From Candidatus Hydrothermarchaeum profundi (GTDB taxonomy: Archaea > Hydrothermarchaeota > Hydrothermarchaeia > Hydrothermarchaeales > Hydrothermarchaeaceae): a stretch of DNA of 64,000 nt. Location: assembly GCA_002011125.2 (NCBI GenBank), contig MTMF02000009.1, positions 960,989 to 1,024,988 on the forward strand, written 5' to 3'. The notes under the pieces are model-generated. The model did not search any database. It saw nothing but the letters and a program-made list of their open reading frames with translations, and had not been told where the DNA came from. Every line of letters begins with the position of its first letter. Position 1 is the stretch's first letter. Below, in pieces: positions 46,792 to 56,342 of this stretch. Position numbers and translations under genes: made by a program.

Positions 46792-48366
46792 TTATAAAAA
46801 CTTTGCCTTATACTTAAACTGATTTTCATAAAGGTTTCTTACTCTCTCTAAGGTATCTACATCCTCGATTGAAAGATCCTCACGAATCCTAGTTATCCTC
46901 GCAAACCTTAAAGCAAAACCTGAAGAATAATGCGGGCTCCTTTGTATCTCGCTAAATGCCACTTCAACTATTATCTTTGGTTTTACTGTTATAATAAACT
47001 CGCTTTCTGCGATTTTAAGCTTTAGCAATTCCTGAGTCATCCACTGGAATTCTTTATCATTTAATCCTTTGAAAGTTTTTCCTATCATCATAAACTCGCC
47101 AGTTTCCTCATCCCTAACTGCGAGATGGTAATTGCTTAGCCATTCTTTACGTCTACCATGTCCCCATTCTGCCGCTATTATTACAGCATCAAGAGTTACA
47201 GAAGTTTTCACCTTCAACCATTTTTTGCCACGCTTTCCAGGGATATACTTGGAATCAAGATCTTTTATCATCAATCCTTCGTGGCCAGATTTAATGGACT
47301 CGCCCATAAATGCTCTAGCCTCCTTGAGATCTTTGGTTATAATTCTACTAGCAAGTAGGTCCTTAGGGCAAATTTCTTCTAAGAGTTTCCAGCGCTTTTC
47401 ATAAGTTTCATCAACTAAACTCATTCCATCCACAAAGAGGATATCAAATAAATATAACTTCAAGGGAATTGACTTTTTTAATCGCTCAATATCATGGACA
47501 CGTTTAAATCTCTTCATCAAATACTGGAAAGGAAAAGGCCTACCTGATTTATCAATCGCTATTATCTCTCCTTCCGCTATGACTTCTTTAGTCTTAATAC
47601 TTTTACTTAACTCTACTATTTCAGGCAAGCTTTCTGTTACATTAGTAAGCCTTCTTGAGAATATTACAACCTTTTCTCCCTTCTTATGGATTTGTATCCT
47701 AGCTCCATCATACTTAAATTCCAAGGCGCATTTCCTATGTTCTTGTAAAGCCTCTTCAAGCGAGTTTGCCATCTCCGCTAGCATCGGTTTAATAGGGATA
47801 AAAAGCGTGATGTTAATTTTCTCGAGACCTTTCTTTCCTTCGACTAAAGCTATCCTAGCGACCTCACCTAAGTCGCCTAGAAACATAAGGGCTTTCCTTA
47901 ATAAGTCTAGATTTAAATAAGATGCTTTAGATATTGCCTCTAACATTGTCCCCTCGCTAACACCAATTCTCATCTCACCGAAGATACTTTTAAAAATATA
48001 CTTTCTCTCAAGCGGGCTCGCTCGACTAATGAGGCTTTGTAAAAGGTTTTCTTTTTTCTTTCTAGAGCCTTCCCCTCTTTGACTTGATATTTTTTTGAAA
48101 TAATCTCCTATGTCTAATATACTAAGCGGTGTTGTAAGGAGTGTTTTCTGATGATCTCTCCCAACTTTTTCTATAGTTTTCCATCCTACATCTAACGACT
48201 TTGATTCCGCCTCGGGGAAAATAGAACCCGTAATAAAAAGTACAGCTACAGGGATTTCAGATTCTTCAAGCGTTTTTAAGAAATGGCTTAATATCTCTAT
48301 TTTTTTGGATTTTTTGGTATTTTTTGCTACTTTCTCGCAGGTTTCCACTAATCTTAGAAAGTCCAC
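46792..48366 (-). CDS. lig: ATP-dependent DNA ligase
   Basis: Seals nicks in replication and repair. The lysine motif EFKYDGARIQIHKK is near residue 225, and EGLMIKDL and KWLKVKTSVT are motifs IV and V. The N-terminal domain holds about 200 helical residues. The size of about 524 residues is slightly short of the usual 550-600. GTG 48366 (VDFLRLVETC) is chosen over TTG 48396 because AGGGA lies 7 bases upstream, and it leaves a 1-base gap after the response regulator stop. Confidence 0.93.
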   Translation of the reverse strand: MDFLRLVETCEKVAKNTKKSKKIEILSHFLKTLEESEIPVAVLFITGSIFPEAESKSLDVGWKTIEKVGRDHQKTLLTTPLSILDIGDYFKKISSQRGEGSRKKKENLLQSLISRASPLERKYIFKSIFGEMRIGVSEGTMLEAISKASYLNLDLLRKALMFLGDLGEVARIALVEGKKGLEKINITLFIPIKPMLAEMANSLEEALQEHRKCALEFKYDGARIQIHKKGEKVVIFSRRLTNVTESLPEIVELSKSIKTKEVIAEGEIIAIDKSGRPFPFQYLMKRFKRVHDIERLKKSIPLKLYLFDILFVDGMSLVDETYEKRWKLLEEICPKDLLASRIITKDLKEARAFMGESIKSGHEGLMIKDLDSKYIPGKRGKKWLKVKTSVTLDAVIIAAEWGHGRRKEWLSNYHLAVRDEETGEFMMIGKTFKGLNDKEFQWMTQELLKLKIAESEFIITVKPKIIVEVAFSEIQRSPHYSSGFALRFARITRIREDLSIEDVDTLERVRNLYENQFKYKAKFL

Positions 48367-48367
48367 T

Positions 48368-48754
48368 TCATTTTCCCTGAGAAGAAGATTTCTCAAAAAT
48401 AATTTTTATTTTATCTATAAATTCACGAATTTCAAATGGTTTCCCTATATGAGCATCCGCGTGAGCATATTCAAAACTCCTCTTTAAAGATTCTTCGCTA
48501 TCGCGGACAGAAAAAATAATTACTGGGATATTTTTTGTTTTTGGGTTCTCTTTTATTCTTTTACAAACTTCCCATCCATCGAGGCCCGGCATCCTTACAT
48601 CCATGAGGATGAGCCCAGGTTTAATTGTCTTCAGCATTTCCAATGACTCCTCACCATTTGCCGCTTCAATAACCTCGTAGCCTTCTCTTTTCAGCATACG
48701 TTTTACTAGAAATCTTAGCTCAGGCTCATCATCAACTAACATTATGCTTACCAT
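48368..48754 (-). CDS. Response regulator receiver protein (single domain)
   Basis: A stand-alone receiver of 128 residues. D8/D9 in MLVDDEPE, phosphoacceptor D52 in LILMDVRMPG, and K in HIGKPFE complete the acidic pocket, while S in IFSVRD is the switch serine. No output domain follows, so it probably passes a signal by protein contact or phosphorelay. ATG 48754 follows GAGGGG in the upstream gene. The start overlaps the histidine kinase by 23 bases, and the stop lies 1 base from the DNA ligase start. Confidence 0.9.
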   Translation of the reverse strand: MVSIMLVDDEPELRFLVKRMLKREGYEVIEAANGEESLEMLKTIKPGLILMDVRMPGLDGWEVCKRIKENPKTKNIPVIIFSVRDSEESLKRSFEYAHADAHIGKPFEIREFIDKIKIIFEKSSSQGK

Positions 48755-50348
48755 CTCTTTTCCCCTCAATTGGCAGAGTAAAATAGAAGCAACTACCCTT
48801 GCCATATCTGCTCTTAACTGCAATTTCTCCCCCTAGAAAGTTAACTATCCTCTTAGCCACTGCTAGACCTAATCCCGTACCCCCATACCTTCTAGAGCTA
48901 CTACTGTCCACCTGATATAAAGGGTCAAAGATTTTATCTAACTTATCCGCGGGTATACCCACTCCCGAATCTGATATAGACACCTCTATCATTTCTCCTT
49001 TTCTTCTAGTGTGTATAAGTATCTTCCCCCCAGGCTTATTAAACTTTATTGCGTTGCTTAATAAGTTACTCAGCAAATGTTGGAATCTTTTACGATCAGT
49101 CCTCACATAGGGTAGATTATCATTTAATAAAACTTTTAATTTTATATTTCTTTGGACAAGGGTTGGTTCGAAATACCTAATCGCTGTGGTAATAAGTTGC
49201 TTTACATCTACATTTTCAAATTCCCATTTCAACTCTCCCCTTTCTAACCTAGCCGCTTCTATTAGGTCACGGATTATCATATTTTGTCTGTTTATGGCTT
49301 TCATAGCTATTTTATAGAGTTTTTCTTTTTCTACCGGGTTTTCCTCCTCTTTTAGAAGTTCTATAGCACCTTTCACGATCGTAGTTGGTGTAAGCAGCTC
49401 ATGGCTCACGTTGGATATTATATTGTTCTTTAATTCGTGCAGATCCTGCAATTCTTCATACGCTCTCCTAGTTTTTTCAAAAAGCCTATAATGCTCGATA
49501 GCGACAGAAGATTGTCCCGCTAATGTTATCAGAGTTCTAAGACTGTCTTTAGTAAATTTTCCTTTTTTTTGGCTTGCTACGTATAAAACGCCAAGTGGAA
49601 GACCGCCTCTCGACATGAATGGTACTGCTAAGAATGATTTTAGGCCTTCTTTTTCTACTTCTTGGTAGGGCGCTTTTTTGAGCCTTTGGTCTGAGAAGAA
49701 GTCGTCCACTATTATCGGCTTTTTTTCTTGGATGGCGAGCCATCCTAGGCCTGCGCCTTTTTCTAGCCGTATTCTCTTAAAGTCCTCGGTATGTATGCCG
49801 TTAAAGCTGTGATGAACAATAACGTCATCCTCCACAAAGCCAAAAAAGGCAGCATCCGCGCCAGTAAGCTCCCTCGCCTTACTTACGATGAAACTTAGGA
49901 GTGAGGGCAAGTCCTCTTTTTCGACAATATTTTTTTGAATTTCATGCAGGGCAAACAGTCCTTCAAGATAATTATCTAGTTTTTCTTCCGCTCTTCTTTG
50001 TTCTGTGATGTCTTCAATCATCTCGAGGACACCAACTATCTTGTCCTCTTTCTTAATAGGTAAAAAAGTGCTTTTAATTATCAAATTTGGTTTAATAACT
50101 CTCTCAACACTTCGAATTTTCTCTCCTTTAAGAGCTTCGGTAGCTAGACATTCAGGGCAGAGTCCATCTGCTTGACGTCCGCTATAAAAAACTTTGTAGC
50201 AGTGCTTTGAAGTAGGATCAAATTTTACATCAAAAAAATTTAATATGAATGTATTAACTCTAACTACCTTTAAATCTTTGTCCAAGTATAGTAGGCCTAT
50301 AGGAGCGTGCTCAAAGACGTGTTCAAGCTCCTTATTTTTTTCTTCCAT
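48732..50348 (-). CDS. PAS-GAF sensor histidine kinase
   Basis: A cytosolic sensor kinase of 538 residues with no membrane segments. A PAS domain (about residues 5-120) contains a cysteine group CYKVFYSGRQADGLCPEC. A GAF domain (about 145-290) follows. The histidine is in NVSHELLTP, and the ATPase domain contains SNAIKFN, DSGVGIP and GGTGLGLAVAKRIV. ATG 50348 is chosen because GAGGAGT precedes it. The signal is unknown. It is coupled to the receiver downstream. Confidence 0.9.
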   Translation of the reverse strand: MEEKNKELEHVFEHAPIGLLYLDKDLKVVRVNTFILNFFDVKFDPTSKHCYKVFYSGRQADGLCPECLATEALKGEKIRSVERVIKPNLIIKSTFLPIKKEDKIVGVLEMIEDITEQRRAEEKLDNYLEGLFALHEIQKNIVEKEDLPSLLSFIVSKARELTGADAAFFGFVEDDVIVHHSFNGIHTEDFKRIRLEKGAGLGWLAIQEKKPIIVDDFFSDQRLKKAPYQEVEKEGLKSFLAVPFMSRGGLPLGVLYVASQKKGKFTKDSLRTLITLAGQSSVAIEHYRLFEKTRRAYEELQDLHELKNNIISNVSHELLTPTTIVKGAIELLKEEENPVEKEKLYKIAMKAINRQNMIIRDLIEAARLERGELKWEFENVDVKQLITTAIRYFEPTLVQRNIKLKVLLNDNLPYVRTDRKRFQHLLSNLLSNAIKFNKPGGKILIHTRRKGEMIEVSISDSGVGIPADKLDKIFDPLYQVDSSSSRRYGGTGLGLAVAKRIVNFLGGEIAVKSRYGKGSCFYFTLPIEGKRDGKHNVS

Positions 50349-50528
50349 ATTAAACTCCTCAGTTAAAAAAATATACATATAACTTAATCGTATATACTTT
50401 ATGTTTACATATCTGAGTTCAAATATCTACAAAAGTGATTATTTTTCCAGAGCTCTCGCAAAAATTACATAAGAAAAAAAGGTGAGGAAAGCTAAAGTGT
50501 TATATTAAATCACGCATGAGGATTTAAT

Positions 50529-51713
50529 ATGCGTTTTGCACATCTTTCAGATACTCACCTGGGCTATAGGCAATATAATCTCGATAAGAGAGAAGATGAT
50601 TTCTACAAGGCGTTTCATAAGTGCATAGACAAAATAATAGACGAAAAATGTGATTTTGTCATTCACTCAGGGGACCTATTCGATGAACCTAGGCCGCATA
50701 TTAGGGCCTTGGTAGAAGTCAGAAAAGCAATAGATAAACTTCATGATTCGGGCATAGAATTTATTACAGTAGCTGGCAATCACGACATTCTAATGAGAAA
50801 GGGGTCTCTAATACCTCACGCACTTTACAAGAGAATAAAAGTTCTTACACCAAAAAACCCAGTAAAAGTTATTGGAGATGTTTTTATCGGAGGGCTTCCA
50901 TATCACTCGAAAATACATATTAATGCATTAAAAGACTCCCTTAAACTTCTATCCAAGAAATCGCAAGAATATGGGAAAAGAATATTGGTCATGCATCAGG
51001 GGATAGATAAATATTTTGGGTTGGAATACGAGCTAAAGTTTGGAGATGTCCCTAAGGGTTTCGACTATTATGCTTTTGGGCATATTCATAAGAGAATAGA
51101 AGACGAATTTGAAGGGGGAAAAATAGTTTATCCAGGGTCTACTGAGATCTGGAGAGTAGATGAATTAGTTGATTTTGAAAAGAATAGGAAAGGCTTTGTT
51201 TTAGTTGATACCGATGATTTTTCAATTAAAAGAGTAGATATAGACATTAGGCCCTTCATAAAGCTAGAAGTTGAGTCAACTTTTGATCTTAACGAAATTA
51301 AGCATAGGATAGCAGGAAAGAAAAAACCTATTTTATATGTTACTGTTAAAACAGATGATCAGAGATATCAAACTATATATAGAGAGCTGAATAGGGAACT
51401 AAGTAACAAAGTTCTTTATATCGACATAAAAAAGAAAAATATTTCAAAAGAGGAAACTCGTTTTACAGAGGCAGTTGATTTAAGAGACCTCATCAATGAA
51501 ATGATGGAGGGTTATAAAGGAGAGGAAAAGGATTTTGCATACAGTCTTTTTAAAACACTTTCCTCTGGGGATATAGAAGCTGCTTTCACTTTAACTGAAG
51601 ATTTCTATCGGGTATGGGATTCTAATGCCCAGGATATAAAAAATAGAGGCAAGGCAGAGGCACCAAGTAAAATCAAAGAAGTATTCCAGAGCAGTTTGGA
51701 GGCTTATAGATGA
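50529..51713 (+). CDS. mre11: Mre11 DNA repair exonuclease
   Basis: Manganese-dependent nuclease of the Mre11-Rad50 complex, 394 residues. The phosphoesterase motifs are in order: DTHLGYRQYN, GDLFDEP, GNHDI, HQGIDK and GHIHKR. The C-terminal third is the capping and Rad50-binding region. GAGG (50518-50521) lies 7 bases before the ATG. It overlaps rad50 by 4 bases. Together with nurA-herA in the same window, it belongs to the double-strand break repair set. Confidence 0.95.
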   Translation: MRFAHLSDTHLGYRQYNLDKREDDFYKAFHKCIDKIIDEKCDFVIHSGDLFDEPRPHIRALVEVRKAIDKLHDSGIEFITVAGNHDILMRKGSLIPHALYKRIKVLTPKNPVKVIGDVFIGGLPYHSKIHINALKDSLKLLSKKSQEYGKRILVMHQGIDKYFGLEYELKFGDVPKGFDYYAFGHIHKRIEDEFEGGKIVYPGSTEIWRVDELVDFEKNRKGFVLVDTDDFSIKRVDIDIRPFIKLEVESTFDLNEIKHRIAGKKKPILYVTVKTDDQRYQTIYRELNRELSNKVLYIDIKKKNISKEETRFTEAVDLRDLINEMMEGYKGEEKDFAYSLFKTLSSGDIEAAFTLTEDFYRVWDSNAQDIKNRGKAEAPSKIKEVFQSSLEAYR

Positions 51714-54082
51714 TTATCCAAGAAGTGAGCATTAAAAACTTTAGGTCCCATAAGAATACCTCACTTCAGTTCAAAGAGGGGATACATGTTATTGTAGGAG
51801 ATAATGGCTCAGGTAAAACTAGCATCTTAGATGCTTTGAATTTTGCGCTATTCAAACAGAAGTCAAACAAGGAGGTAAATATAGATAACCTTATTAGAAG
51901 GGGGGCATCTGAGTGTATCATTTCCGTAGTATTCCACTCTAACGGTAGGAAGTATAAAGTGATTAGAGGCAGGAAAATCGGAAAAGCTTCAGGAAGTGCT
52001 ATTTATCGAATTGACAATGGAGAAACACTCATCGCAAGAGGAGAGGATGAAATAACCAAAGAAGTCGAAGAAATTCTCAAGGTTAATGGAGAGTTATTCA
52101 CTAGCGCTATTTACATAAAACAAGGAGAAATTGACAGTCTGATTTCGGCTACCCCTTCAACTCGCAAAGAGCATATAGGAAAACTCTTAGGCGCAGAAGA
52201 TCTGGAACGTGCTTATCAGAGGATGTATGATATTTTGAAGGAATATCGAATAAAATTAGAGGGCTATGCTTCTTTGCCTGAAGAAATAAATGAACGTAAA
52301 AATAGGATTAAAGAAGAAGAAAAGGAGATAGAAATACTAAGTCAAAAGTTAATTGAGGTAAAAAATATTCTAAAAAAGAAAAAAAAAGAATTTAAAAGCT
52401 TAGAAGAAAAAATAGGAAACTTGGAAAAACTGCAAAATCTAGAATCAGAAAAAAAGCTATTAGAAAGCAATTTAGATCATATAAGAGACAACATAGAGAA
52501 AATAACTTCGTCAGAATTAGAGCTTGAAAAGACTAAAGAAGCTCATAGACAATATATAAAATTAGAAGAGGAAATCGAAAGGCTTAGAAATGATAAAAAT
52601 AAACTGTTCGTTATAAAAGAGAGATTAAAATCATTAGAAAGGGAACTAGGCAGCTATGGTGAAAAAATCAAGGAGATAGATGATTTTTTTTCACAAAAGT
52701 TTGGCGATTTAGAAGATATTCTGCCTGAAAAAATTTCGACAATAGAACAGCTGAAGCAAGTGTTGGATAGGAAAATAAAAGACATCAAGGAGGAGAAGAG
52801 AAAAAAGGAAGAAGAGAAAGAAAGTATACTTTCAGAAATCAATGAATATAAAGGACAGAATACTGAGATCCTAAGGGCGAAGCAAGAGTTAGAAAAAGCA
52901 GCTGATAAATGTCCCACTTGCGGTCAAACGTTATCAGTTACTCATAAAAATAAACTTATCAGAGATTATTCTAGGAAGATACGGGAAAATCAAAACATTA
53001 TCTCTGAGAAGGAAGTAAAGATTGAGGAAATTAATGAAGAGATCAAGAGACTATCACACCTATTTGAAGAACTTAAAGGAGTTAACCTAGATCTATTGGG
53101 CTCATATGAAAAAGAAAAGAAAGAGGCAGAGAAAAAAAGAAATGAAATTAAGGAATCTATAAAAGAGCAAGAGGAAAAGCTTAGAACACTTCGGGATGTA
53201 GAGTCTTTTTTAACGCAAAAGGAAAATGAGAAAGAACAGCTTAGGGATAAGCATGAGAGATATATAAGCGCTAAAAGATTTCTGAGGGAGAGGTTACCGG
53301 ATAAAGAAAGGTATCTCAAAAAAATGGAGGTCATCAAAGCGAGGATAGAGAGAATCAAAGGCGAGATGGATAATATATTTGGGGTCATAGGATATGTGCC
53401 TAAAGCTGAGGAGCTTTGGAAAGTTAGAGAAGCTTATAGGAGTAAATGGGAAGAACTTACTAAGCTGGAAAAAATAAAGACAGAAAAAGAATCTATAATT
53501 TTAGAAAAAAAGAAAAAAATATCTATCTATAGAGATGAAATAGAAAAATTAACAAAAAGAAAAATAGAAGGCGAACAGCTCGCAAAGTTTGTTACTTTTC
53601 TAGAAAAAGTCCGCAGTTTTTTCCATAAGGATTGCTTACAAAAAGAGCTTAGAATACGGGCTAGGCCTTTAATAGAAAGGTATACTCGGGAAATATTTGA
53701 CCGTTTCAATCTACCCTACTCAGATTTAAAAATTACCGATGACTTCAATATTGAATTATATGGGCCTCATGGGAAAGAAACTGTTGATATGCTTAGTGGT
53801 GGCGAAAAAATTGCTGCAGCACTTGCACTTAGAATAGGTATTGCCAAAGCGTTATCAGGTCGAGCTATGGAGCTAATCATTCTTGATGAGCCGACTATTC
53901 ATTTAGATGCTCAACGGAGGCAGGAACTAGTAGAAATTATTAGAAGACTTTCCTCTATCCCGCAGACTATCGTAGTAACTCACGATAAAGAGTTTGAGCA
54001 AGCCGCCGATGTTTTAATCGCGGTTGAAAAAGTTAATGGCATCTCTACTGTTAAGCAACTTGAATTAATTCTGGAATCGTAG
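51710..54082 (+). CDS. rad50: Rad50 SMC-like ATPase
   Basis: Long coiled-coil ATPase of 790 residues. Walker A GDNGSGKTSILDAL is at about residue 32. Coiled coil with strongly charged repeats runs either side of the zinc hook CPTCGQ (C401 and C404). The C-terminal lobe has signature LSGGEKIAAALALRIGIA and Walker B IILDEPTIHLD. At 790 residues the coiled coil is shorter than many archaeal Rad50 proteins of about 880. It overlaps mre11 by 4 bases. Confidence 0.96.
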   Translation: MIIQEVSIKNFRSHKNTSLQFKEGIHVIVGDNGSGKTSILDALNFALFKQKSNKEVNIDNLIRRGASECIISVVFHSNGRKYKVIRGRKIGKASGSAIYRIDNGETLIARGEDEITKEVEEILKVNGELFTSAIYIKQGEIDSLISATPSTRKEHIGKLLGAEDLERAYQRMYDILKEYRIKLEGYASLPEEINERKNRIKEEEKEIEILSQKLIEVKNILKKKKKEFKSLEEKIGNLEKLQNLESEKKLLESNLDHIRDNIEKITSSELELEKTKEAHRQYIKLEEEIERLRNDKNKLFVIKERLKSLERELGSYGEKIKEIDDFFSQKFGDLEDILPEKISTIEQLKQVLDRKIKDIKEEKRKKEEEKESILSEINEYKGQNTEILRAKQELEKAADKCPTCGQTLSVTHKNKLIRDYSRKIRENQNIISEKEVKIEEINEEIKRLSHLFEELKGVNLDLLGSYEKEKKEAEKKRNEIKESIKEQEEKLRTLRDVESFLTQKENEKEQLRDKHERYISAKRFLRERLPDKERYLKKMEVIKARIERIKGEMDNIFGVIGYVPKAEELWKVREAYRSKWEELTKLEKIKTEKESIILEKKKKISIYRDEIEKLTKRKIEGEQLAKFVTFLEKVRSFFHKDCLQKELRIRARPLIERYTREIFDRFNLPYSDLKITDDFNIELYGPHGKETVDMLSGGEKIAAALALRIGIAKALSGRAMELIILDEPTIHLDAQRRQELVEIIRRLSSIPQTIVVTHDKEFEQAADVLIAVEKVNGISTVKQLELILES

Positions 54083-54094
54083 TGAAAAATCAGA

Positions 54095-54379
54095 TTAGGC
54101 TAGCTTTTTTAGAAACTCATCGACAGGTATTATGGGGAAAGTATTCGTTCTTATAGTACCTCGGGAAGCTAATTCTACCATCGCAGCAGCTACGATTACC
54201 TCATTAGGCGCCTCTACAATGTTTAGGAAATCGTAGTTCCCTAGTACAACATATTGTTCTATAACTTTTACTCCCATTTTCTCTAGTTCGGAATTAACTT
54301 CTTTTACTCTGTGTGGATTCTTCTTTAATGTTCTAGCCCCCTCGTCTGTTAAACTAGAAACGATCATATACAGCGGCAA
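54095..54379 (-). CDS. GYD domain protein
   Basis: A 94-residue protein of the GYD family with the pattern YMIVSSLTDEGARTLKKNPHRVK, the motif GNYDFLNIVEAPNE and a closing SRGTIRTNTFPIIP. TTG 54379 is supported by AGGAGGTG 7 bases upstream. The family is widespread in bacteria and archaea and its function is unknown. It converges on rad50 and is divergent from the sulfur operon across a 247-base spacer. Confidence 0.85.
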   Translation of the reverse strand: MPLYMIVSSLTDEGARTLKKNPHRVKEVNSELEKMGVKVIEQYVVLGNYDFLNIVEAPNEVIVAAAMVELASRGTIRTNTFPIIPVDEFLKKLA

Positions 54380-54557
54380 TAAATTTCACCTCCTAACCTT
54401 TTATTTTAAATTATAATTGAAATCCTTATTAATCTTACCGTTTAGTTCTTTTAATCTGGCAGGTTGGGCTAGATAATTCACATACCTAAAATTTGGTTTT
54501 TTAATTATTGTAGTGGGCTTAAAAAATTCTGCGGTTGTGCAATATATTAAACAACCA

Positions 54558-54573
54558 CCGAAATCTTTATATA
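54558..54573 (+). promoter_or_regulatory. BRE and TATA box of the sulfur operon
   Basis: CCGAAA (54558-54563) followed by TTTATATA (54566-54573) gives a BRE-TATA pair. The expected transcription start is about 54596, leaving a leader of roughly 30 bases with AAGGAG at 54611-54616 before the aprA-like TTG. Confidence 0.6.
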
Positions 54574-54575
54574 CT

Positions 54576-54612
54576 ACTTAACGATAGTTAAGTGAATTTT
54601 AACGATTGTTAA
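54576..54612. promoter_or_regulatory. Two palindromic operator-like sites
   Basis: The first site, ACTTAAC-GATA-GTTAAGT (54576-54593), is a perfect inverted repeat of 7 bases with a 4-base spacer. The second, TTAAC-GATT-GTTAA (54599-54612), repeats the same core. Centres are 21 bases apart, about two turns of DNA. They lie between the TATA box and the ribosome binding site, where a bound protein would block transcription. Confidence 0.6.
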
Positions 54613-54626
54613 GGAGTGTTTGTAAA

Positions 54627-56336
54627 TTGGAAATCGATACCGACCTTCTCATTATAGGTGGTGGCACAGCAGGTTGCCTTGCAGCAGTTGAAGCTAAAGA
54701 GCTAGATCCAGATTTAAAAGTCACAATTCTAGAGAAAGCACATATAGAAAGAAGTGGATGTCTCGCAGGCGGGATAAATGCAATTAATGTATACATCCAT
54801 GAAGGAGAGTCTCCTGAAAGTTATGTAAGGTGGGCACGCTGGTATGCCATGGGTTTACTAAGAGAAGACCTAGCCTTAACTATGGCTAGAGAGATAAACA
54901 AGGCTATAGAGAAGGTCGAGAAGTGGGGCTTACCTATACCCAAGGATGATAAGGGCCGATATCTAAGAAGAGGGCGGTGGGGGATTCATGTTTTTGGAGA
55001 GTCTATAAAACCCATTCTCGCGAAGGCAGTAAAAAATGCTGAGGTGGATGTATATAATAGAGTAGTGGTAACAAATCTTCTGACTAAAAGAGAAAAGGTT
55101 ATTGGAGCGGTAGGGTTTGGAGTTAGAAATGGAGACTTCTACCTGGTAAGAGCGAAAGCTACTATCGTTGCAACAGGCGGAGCAGCAGGACTTTATAAAC
55201 CTAAAAATGATGGTGAAGCCCATCATAAAATATGGTATTCGCCTTTTAACACAGGAACAGGTTACGCGGTGGGGATCAGAGCTGGTGCTGAGATGACAAG
55301 CTTTGAAATGAGGTTTAATGCTATTCGTATAAAAGATGTAAACGCGCCGATTGGCACCATAGCTGTTGGTTTTAATGCACCGGTCATTAATTCTAAAGGT
55401 GAAAAATTTATGCAGAAAAACTATGCGCACTTAGGAGGCGAGGCAGCGCCAACTCCACTGCGAGTACATGGGCCAATGGAAGAAATAAGAAATGGTAGAG
55501 GACCATGTTATATAGATACTCGGAGGTTAAATGATAAAGACTTGAGACGTTTGAAAGAAGAATATCTCGACGAATATCCCACACTAGTATTGTATCTCGC
55601 TTCAAACGGTATAGATCTTAAAAATAGGTTTCTTGAGATCTACGGCACAGACCCATATATTGTTGGTGGGCATTGTAACGCGGGGTATTGGATAAATACT
55701 GATCGATCAACTACGTTAGAAGGTCTATATGCAATTGGAGATGTTGCTGGTGGAGCTAGCAGTAAGTTCGTGGGAGGTTGCTTCGCTGAGGGTATTATAG
55801 CAGCTCGCGCAGCTGTTGATTACATATGTAACAAAAATGCTTTGGAAGAAGTAGATCCAGAACTGGTAGATAAAGAGAGGTATAGAACTTTTGCTCCGCT
55901 ATGGAGATATAAAGAAGGAAGACATGGGCCTACTCCTAAGGAAATGGAACTAAGATTGCAAAAAGTTATGGATGAGTATGTGGGCGGTGTACATCAGTTT
56001 TACTTGATAACTGAAAAAGGGCTAGAAATAGCTAAAATTGAGATTAAGGCACTTAAAGAGCAAGCAGAGAATCTTATTGCAAGAGACCTTCATGAACTCA
56101 TGCTTGCGCATGAGTTAATAGATAGGTTAGATGTTGCTGAAGTGCTTATTCATCATCTCCTATATCGTAAAGAGACGAGATGGCCGGGATTCCAGGATCG
56201 GGTAGAGTATCCACATTTAGACGACAAGAATTGGCTGGTATTCGTAAACTCTAGAAAGAATCCTAAGACCGGAGAAATAGAGGTTTTTACAAGGCCTTAT
56301 GAGCAAATTGTCCCAGGGGATAGGTACAATCCATGA
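54627..56336 (+). CDS. aprA: Adenylylsulfate (APS) reductase alpha subunit-like
   Basis: FAD flavoprotein of 569 residues that reduces APS to sulfite and AMP, or the reverse. The FAD motif LIIGGGTAGCLAAVEAKE is followed by LAGGINAINVYI, WGIHVFGESIKPILA, ATGGAAGL, EMRFNAIRIKD, and HCNAGYWIN with the expected histidine, then AIGDVAGGASSKFVGG. The order and spacing match AprA better than succinate dehydrogenase, but it is about 70 residues shorter than the dissimilatory enzymes. TTG 54627 is chosen because AAGGAG (54611-54616) precedes it. First gene of the operon. Confidence 0.82.
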   Translation: MEIDTDLLIIGGGTAGCLAAVEAKELDPDLKVTILEKAHIERSGCLAGGINAINVYIHEGESPESYVRWARWYAMGLLREDLALTMAREINKAIEKVEKWGLPIPKDDKGRYLRRGRWGIHVFGESIKPILAKAVKNAEVDVYNRVVVTNLLTKREKVIGAVGFGVRNGDFYLVRAKATIVATGGAAGLYKPKNDGEAHHKIWYSPFNTGTGYAVGIRAGAEMTSFEMRFNAIRIKDVNAPIGTIAVGFNAPVINSKGEKFMQKNYAHLGGEAAPTPLRVHGPMEEIRNGRGPCYIDTRRLNDKDLRRLKEEYLDEYPTLVLYLASNGIDLKNRFLEIYGTDPYIVGGHCNAGYWINTDRSTTLEGLYAIGDVAGGASSKFVGGCFAEGIIAARAAVDYICNKNALEEVDPELVDKERYRTFAPLWRYKEGRHGPTPKEMELRLQKVMDEYVGGVHQFYLITEKGLEIAKIEIKALKEQAENLIARDLHELMLAHELIDRLDVAEVLIHHLLYRKETRWPGFQDRVEYPHLDDKNWLVFVNSRKNPKTGEIEVFTRPYEQIVPGDRYNP

Positions 56337-56342
56337 GGTGAT

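Noticed and set aside
48367-48396. TTG 48396 as DNA ligase start
   Set aside because: No ribosome binding site precedes it. GTG 48366 has AGGGA at the right distance and begins directly after the receiver stop.
54606-54626. Upstream TTG as start of the AprA-like gene
   Set aside because: It lies inside the second palindrome and before the AAGGAG site. TTG 54627 has the ribosome binding site at a workable distance.
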